A DNA stretch of 64,000 nucleotides from assembly GCA_963693305.1 (NCBI GenBank), contig OY855912.1, forward strand, positions 2,692,501 to 2,756,500. Reading direction: 5' to 3'. The notes under the pieces are model-generated. The model was not told the DNA's origin and searched no databases. It worked only from the letters and a program-made list of their open reading frames with translations. The stretch is from Meandrina meandrites. Its lineage: Eukaryota > Cnidaria > Anthozoa > Scleractinia > Meandrinidae. Shown piece after piece: positions 59,936 through 64,000 of the stretch. The stretch's first letter is position 1. The number at the start of each line of letters is the position of its first letter. Position numbers and translations under genes: made by a program.

Positions 59936-61444
59936 CATTAAAAGTTGTCTCTGCTGTTACCGTTCTCTATTATTGCTGGCGTTTCCTAGCAGTTAGAGCA
60001 GTGTTCAAATGAGTGTTGTGAAAACTAATCAAACTCTCTTTGAGACAGCGACTACTTTGCATAATAAAACACATGTATGAGCAACATAATAAGCTGAAAA
60101 GCTGAAATTATTTTGGTGGTGTTCCAAAAATAATTTTCTTTCTTCTATCTCTGCTTTAACCCTCTTAACATTACACTCAAATCACTGCACCGACTAATGC
60201 TTAACGCTCTAGACACATGTACGCATTGGTTTACTGTATTAGAAAGCAGGGAGGGCGAGAGTTCAACACACGGGTGGGCACGTACACGGTCTTCTTTTTT
60301 TCTCCCTCCGGCGTTTTTTTTTTTTTCTTTTTTTTTTTTCACCCAAGAAGCTAATAAGTGCTTCCCATTTATTATTTTGCTCAATATTTTTGTATTGCAA
60401 GCGTTATGTTTTTAAAGCCTACGCTTGCTCTGAGCCCACGTTCATTACGCAACAACGGCGCCATATGCTTTGTAGGTAATGTTTTGAAACAACTCAAATA
60501 AGAAAGCGTTCGTACCCCATGCTTTTGACATAGCTGAAAAATATCTCATCATTATTTCACTGTTTCACATTTGTCACATCTTCGTCAAGTCCAGCTATAC
60601 ACTGGTCGGCGGAATTACAAACAGAAGTCTACGACCCAAGGAAGGAAAGAAGGATTGACCGACCGACTGACCGACCGAGCGAGTGAATATTCGTTCGCTC
60701 ACTTAACTCCTATTTTGCATTTTGCAAAATACTTGCAAAAGCAAAGAAATCACTCTGGCCAATCACAATGAACGCAAACAATCCTGTGAACCAATCCGGA
60801 AAAACTCGAAGAAAATACAGCTAGCCGGTGCAAAGCGCGGGAAAATTTGCGCCAGCGAGTCACGATTGGTTTTGGTTTTAGTTCTGATTGGATGAGAAAG
60901 TGCCGCAAGTTTTTTGAGTCAATCACTCGATCTGATGTCCAGTGCGCTAAACATTATGGCCACTGCGTTCCCACTCTTCCGTAATTGTGTCTAAGCCATT
61001 AAGTTAAATTTCTGCTTACCTTTTTACTTAATCGTGATTGTATAATTCCCTGTCGAGAGATGGAATGGACTGGAGTGTTCAGGTCAGGTACAGGGGACAG
61101 TGAGTTTGGTTTCCTCGAGATACTAGCGAGGCCTCATAAAGGGTTTTAGGGACACGGGTTATTTGGGTAGTAAGGCCATAAATTATTGGGACACGGGATA
61201 CTCAGAACCCCCCCCCCCCCCTCCCCCTCCCCTCTCCTAATAGGGCCTCACTAGCGTCTAGAAAAACCAAAATGGACAGAACTTGCTGTTTCATTAAGTG
61301 CTTGACGACTCGCTTTGTAACTTGGCCCATTTCTTTAGCACTTCTTAGCTGTCTTTTACAATACAACAACTTAAAGATCCGAATCTGATATTTATGCAGG
61401 GCAGTAAACTTAATAAAAAAATATTGTGTCGCTGAGCGACAAAC
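59936..61444. other. Gene-free interval with homopolymer runs
   Basis: No supported gene. It holds poly-T runs at 60309-60340 and a 14-base C-run within a C-rich stretch at 61208-61235. Confidence 0.4.
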
Positions 61445-61627
61445 TGAGGGCGCGTTAGCTTGGGGATATTCTGGAATAAGAATACATTCTGGAATATATT
61501 CCTGGGAGCAGAATAGCCGGAATGGAAATCCAAGTATTCCGGAATAGAAAGAGCAGCCAAACGAACGCTAACTTGCATTATTCCAATTAATCTTATTCCG
61601 GATTGATCCCAAACGAACGCGCCCTGA
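61445..61627. mobile_element. Harbinger-like MITE, GGGCGCGTTCG family, TGA target
   Basis: The 177-bp body 61448-61624 is highly similar to 51175-51353, with right end TCCCAAACGAACGCGCCC and a diverged left end (GGGCGCGTTAGCTTGGGG). TGA lies on both sides. Confidence 0.85.
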
Positions 61628-62131
61628 ATTGATCGATAGATAATCGTTTCTCCTTCGACTGCTGACGATAAAAATAAACTCAGTTTTGTTCATTTGACGC
61701 CTTTACTGACTTAAAAGTCAGTAAAAATCGATGAAGATTCACGGTCAAAATTGATTGTGCTCATACTTTCTCAGCTATATGTAACTGAAGGATATGAAGT
61801 TGGGTTTTTGAAATATCCAATAAAACGGCACAAATCTACGAGAAACGGTCATGCTACACAGACTTCTACATCGCTGTTAGTCTTTCGTATCTGCATAAGT
61901 GGTTCTTCCGTAGTCAACATATAGTTGTTATTTTTATCTCTGCTTATTTCTGAGCGAACTGAGCCACTATTAAGTAGGCACACCCAGAGAAAAATAACCC
62001 AGATCCAGGGAGGCAAAACGGCAAAACGGTCAAAAAGCTGACCGGCTGTGCTTTAAATCTAGTTCTGATATTGTAAACAAAAAGAGTCCAGCAAATGAGT
62101 TTTAGGTTTACGGTTTCATATATGTGGGACT

Positions 62132-62233
62132 AAAGCTGTGTTCATACTAGGCCGAAACATGATTAGTCTGATCACGAATGAAACATGTTTCGCTCTGAAA
62201 AGTGTTCACATCAGGTCCCGGTTGTTCAAAGGA

Positions 62234-62268
<35 letters not shown>

Positions 62269-62998
62269 GTGGATAGTGCAATATGTTTTCTCGACACTTA
62301 TCCACTGGAGAGCGATTTATCCGGTGGATAGCGTTATCCACCTTTTGAACAACTGGACCCAGACGGTGCGTTGCATGCGCGAATCACAATCGAAACATGT
62401 TTATTCTGAGCATCACTGAAACAACCTCAGGAGGTAGTTTCAATCATGATCAGATGAGACATGTTAAAAATGGCGGACATGCGGAGAGGAGGCGAGTGCC
62501 CAAAAGATCCAAAATCGGGCCTACTATGAGACCAAATGCTTAGTTGAAATGTGGGCCGATGTAGCGATACAACGGCAATTATTGGCGATGGATTGAAAGC
62601 AGAATATTTGGGAGAACAACGTCACGAAAGTTAACGACAACGGCTACCCCAAAATTTACACACAATTCTTCTTGTTCCGAAGATAGCGCAAATGCCGTCT
62701 GCCCGCTAAACGCTGAAAAGCCGTCCTTCTCCGATGGGCTTAAACATTGACACTAAATCAAAGAATAAATGGAAATGTTATAGTAAACTCGAGCTCCATT
62801 TTTCGGTTAAAGTGTACAAGATTTCTGCGAAAACCGTAGAACCGCATAAATTACACAACCAGGCATGAAACGTGTTTGAAACTCAGCTGACATCTAATAT
62901 AAACAATGCATTAACAAACATGTTTGGGTGAAACATGTTTTGTTGAAACATGTTTTAATACTCTAAACATGTTTCGGGTATAATGTGAACACAGCTTT
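62132..62998. mobile_element. 867-bp inverted-repeat element with a nested MITE
   Basis: Ends AAAGCTGTGTTCATACTAG / AAAGCTGTGTTCACATTAT (right end reverse-complemented), both leading to CCGAAACATG. The interior repeats GAAACATGTTT many times. No transposase; no clear target duplication. The 145-bp CWG MITE is nested inside. Confidence 0.7.
62212..62362. mobile_element. Harbinger-like 145-bp MITE (CAG target duplication)
   Basis: The body 62215-62359 has ends GTCCCGGTTG / CAACTGGACC and CAG on both sides. Same length and internal GGATAG/CCGGATAAATC palindromes as 20139-20283. Nested in 62132-62998. Confidence 0.75.
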
Positions 62999-63280
62999 TG
63001 AAGCTGTTTTGCAGAAACGCCGATCAAAGTTCGACCAAATTACAATTCAACACAACATGCACGTGACACCTCACAAGAGAATAAATTTATATTTCGTTCA
63101 AAAATCAAAAAACAGGCTCAAAGCGTTCATCGCTTGGAACGTTAAAAATAATAGTATTTATCTTGAAGATAGCCCTGATTAATGCTCAGAGACGAGAGTT
63201 TGCCTTGTAATTAAAATGCGTTGTTCTGCTGGACTTGAAAAGGATTTAAAAGATTACCGACTCAGATTTAGTGAGGAGAG

Positions 63281-63973
63281 TTAGGCCCCATCCAGAAGTA
63301 TCCGTACTTATCCGTTTCATTTGTAAACGGAATTTATTTTTCCCGTTTTGTTAAAAAATCGTGTCCGCCGCCGGTATCGTTTTTGAACCCTTTTCGTCCG
63401 TCTACACGTAATACGTTTCTGTTTAAAAACGGATGTTATTTTCCTAGGATTGGCCTTGAATCATTTAAAATTCTCCTTCTTCCATCTCTTCCTCTGAAAT
63501 CAATGTTTGGTGGACAAAATTGTATCAGCAAGCACTTTGAAATACTGGTCTAAATTAAACCTCCCAGGTCTTGCTTGTGGATCTCTGTTGACTCGTTTTT
63601 AACGCTTTGATTTTCATGACCGGATGTAAAAGAAGCCCTGCTGATTAAGTCGTATTCTGAAATAACCGAGCTTGAACATTTTACCTGAAAGAAAATCTTA
63701 AAATAAGATATACTCTAAGTCTTAAAAAAGGCTAGGTAGCAGTGAAACATTCTTATCCGGTGCGAAATCAGATGCTGCGAGGTCATCGTTTTTAAAAAGT
63801 TCCGTTTTCACCGTCCACACGAAAACAGGAAAACGTCGTTTTAAAAAAATTCGTTTTCGGAAAGTTTCCGTTTTCGGTCACCCTTTTCACCGGATACGTG
63901 TGGACGAAAGGCCATTCCACAAAGAAAAAGTTGCGTTTTCGTAGAAAAACGGATGCTTGTGGATGGGGCCTTA
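63281..63973. mobile_element. Harbinger-like element, GGCCCCATCCA ends, TTA target
   Basis: The 687-bp body 63284-63970 begins GGCCCCATCCAGAAGTATCC, and its right end is its near reverse complement (GGATGGGGCC). TTA lies on both sides. Repeated AAACGGA / TCCGTTT motifs fill the arms. Non-coding. Confidence 0.75.
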
Positions 63974-64000
63974 ACCATGAACAGTTATGCTTGGTTGCTA

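Overview
The window reads as nuclear DNA from a cnidarian, most likely an anthozoan such as a stony coral. It is AT-rich, has GT-AG introns and very long intergenic stretches. Its intact protein genes are a lineage-specific cluster of rhodopsin-like (class A) G-protein-coupled receptors, and most of the rest is MITE-like inverted-repeat DNA. The organism is inferred from style only, because no taxonomic marker gene is present. There are no rRNA genes, operons or CRISPR arrays.

Genes. Five receptor genes, all on the + strand, fall into two families. Family 1 has three four-exon genes: A (99-3427), B (21828-24627) and C (34279-37515). They share the same intron positions and phases (2, 0, 0), so the exons encode TM1, TM2-3, TM4-5 and TM6-7 in turn. 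A and B are recent duplicates whose exon 2 is identical base for base; C is an older relative. Family 2 has two genes with an uninterrupted reading frame: D (52109-53098) and E (58659-59651). They are near-identical tandem duplicates whose duplication includes upstream spliced leader exons and the 3' UTR. All five start just downstream of a conserved 3' splice site, so their 5' UTRs are probably spliced. No ligand can be read from the sequence.

Layout. 1-8742 is duplication unit A: gene A plus 5 kb of downstream DNA carrying three or more insertions, including a broken SGNH/coiled-coil ORF. 8743-21728 has no recognisable genes and holds a TTAA-flanked inverted-repeat element and a pair of ~1.1 kb paralogous repeats. 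21729-26424 is duplication unit B, the partner of unit A, so the two give filled/empty-site comparisons for several insertions. 26425-34200 is a transposon-rich interval. It holds a foldback element, a Mutator-like element enclosing a decayed RecQ-helicase fragment, a 536-bp tandem duplication, and a perfect 400-bp-arm palindrome built from two Penelope-like element 3' ends flanked by a 13-bp target duplication. 34200-37760 is gene C. 37930-49220 contains hAT-like and Mutator-like non-autonomous elements, tandem repeats and a SANT/Myb-like pseudogene. 49221-53360 and 54921-59935 are the gene D and gene E units. Between them (53902-53946, - strand) lies a well-formed type I hammerhead ribozyme motif of the kind carried by Penelope-like elements and metazoan retrozymes. 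59936-64000 holds Harbinger-like MITEs.

How it fits together. The receptors probably act as plasma-membrane sensors coupled to heterotrimeric G proteins, and the locus is growing by tandem duplication. The repeats supply most of the differences between paralogues. The A/B pair is close enough that insertion sites can be read to the base, and that supports most of the mobile-element calls.
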